Shown piece after piece: positions 36,026 through 36,455 of a stretch of DNA of 36,455 nt. The stretch comes from a virus. The DNA lies in IMG/VR virus record IMGVR_UViG_3300019884_000006, positions 1 through 36,455 of that record; one strand, given 5' to 3'. How positions within the stretch are numbered: the first letter of the stretch is position 1; each line of letters opens with the position of its first letter. Under the pieces are notes generated by a model, which saw only the letters and a program-made list of their open reading frames with translations, made no database searches and had not been told where the DNA came from. The translations under genes were made by a program, and so were the position numbers.

Positions 36026-36455
36026 CCGCTTTGCCTCGCACTTTCGCAAACATTTCTTTGAATCCAGGAATTGAGCTAGCTTGCACCATCGCTCGAACCG
36101 AGATTTTGTCCTGCTCATACTCTGCTTTCTTGTCTGCTTCGTGCTGTTCGTCTTTTTCTCGAATCGATTGGCTTGTTATTCCATTCCAGCCGTGAGGAAT
36201 ATTCCACATTTTTTTCTTAAGTTGGTTAAGCGCTATGTGAGCTGATTCAACTCGATCTCGCTTGCTAGCGCATTTCTCTGCATAGAAACAAATCTGGTCA
36301 ACTGTCGATTCATCAAACTCAATTGCTGCCTTTTTCAAAATTTCTTCGATGTACGCTTTGAAGAAAGAGAGATTTTTAAAAGAAGAAAAAAGAGGCTTTT
36401 CGCCCTTTGGATTCCTCTTTGGGTTCTTATTATGATTCAGGGTACCAATTTTGGG
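35955..36455 (-). CDS. C-terminal part of replication protein (partial, open at right edge)
   Basis: The frame is open from the edge to a stop at 35955 (166 codons). It begins PKIGTLNHNKNPKRNPKGEK, the Pro/Lys/Gly-Asn linker that often follows the helix-turn-helix of O-like replication proteins, then SFFKAYIEEILKKAAIEFDE and a helical, charged region (MWNIPHGWNGITSQSIREKD). If read on from the left-edge gene, the two would make one protein of about 255 residues provided one base is added at the joint. An internal TTG at 36338 could start a shorter protein but has no need to. Confidence 0.7.
   Translation of the reverse strand, partial: PKIGTLNHNKNPKRNPKGEKPLFSSFKNLSFFKAYIEEILKKAAIEFDESTVDQICFYAEKCASKRDRVESAHIALNQLKKKMWNIPHGWNGITSQSIREKDEQHEADKKAEYEQDKISVRAMVQASSIPGFKEMFAKVRGKADESINRRMQKNDNQARYQEQSTA

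Noticed and set aside
1-36455. tRNA genes and CRISPR arrays
   Set aside because: I saw no TTCRANNC T-loop with acceptor pairing, and no regularly spaced repeats; a tRNA search program would be decisive.

Overview
This window looks like an essentially complete genome of a tailed phage of the podovirus type. Its morphogenesis module is P22-like: small and large terminase, a P22-type portal with a long C-terminal coiled coil, an acidic scaffold, a P22-type coat protein, gp4-like and gp10-like neck/tail proteins, and a run of probable ejection proteins. The DNA is AT-rich, uses the standard stop codons and has strong Shine-Dalgarno sites. The GH24 endolysin, lambda/P22-type Cro, RecT and replication protein O-like organisation suggest a low-GC Gram-negative, probably gammaproteobacterial, host. 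The host cannot be named from the sequence alone. I see no integrase, no CI-type repressor with a peptidase domain, no tRNA and no CRISPR array.

Layout. (1) 1-1348, minus strand: a Cro-led early operon (Cro, three small proteins, then a helix-turn-helix replication protein that runs off the left edge). The right edge carries, on the same strand, an open frame that looks like the missing C-terminal part of that protein, so the window is probably a circular map cut inside this gene. (2) 1409-1489: divergent control region with a 23-bp inverted repeat that contains DnaA-box-like halves. (3) 1523-7004, plus strand: second early operon with two Arc-like ribbon-helix-helix proteins, many small proteins, RecT and Gp157. 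Two perfect consensus parS centromere sites and one near-perfect site lie around the recT-gp157 pair, although no ParA or ParB gene is present. (4) 7014-8334, minus: lysis/late end (lysozyme, DUF1353 lipoprotein, small zinc proteins). (5) 8339-22917, minus: fibres, collar protein, ejection proteins, neck proteins and coat protein, reading from a near-consensus promoter at 23042-23070. (6) 23129-28366, plus: about 21 tiny, translationally coupled genes led by a third ribbon-helix-helix protein. This block sits between scaffold and coat genes, which are usually adjacent. It includes two DUF551-like genes and a possible Tad2-like gene. (7) 28347-28376: hairpin terminator, then minus-strand 28387-34748: an Acb2/Tad1-like candidate anti-CBASS gene, scaffold, portal, TerL, TerS, a small protein and a VRR-NUC nuclease. 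(8) 34866-35690: J-domain protein (plus) and a cold-shock protein (minus), convergent.

How it may work together. Cro and the ribbon-helix-helix proteins probably set the early and late programmes. RecT and Gp157, perhaps with the VRR-NUC nuclease, handle recombination, and the O-like protein starts replication. The third ribbon-helix-helix protein sits next to a palindrome overlapping the coat-operon promoter and could time capsid expression. The parS sites, combined with the absence of Par proteins and integrase, suggest use of the host ParB/ParA system, either for segregation of a plasmid-like state or to recruit or titrate host ParB. That is the most interesting signal in the window. All functions are read from sequence motifs and memory of protein families; no searches were run.
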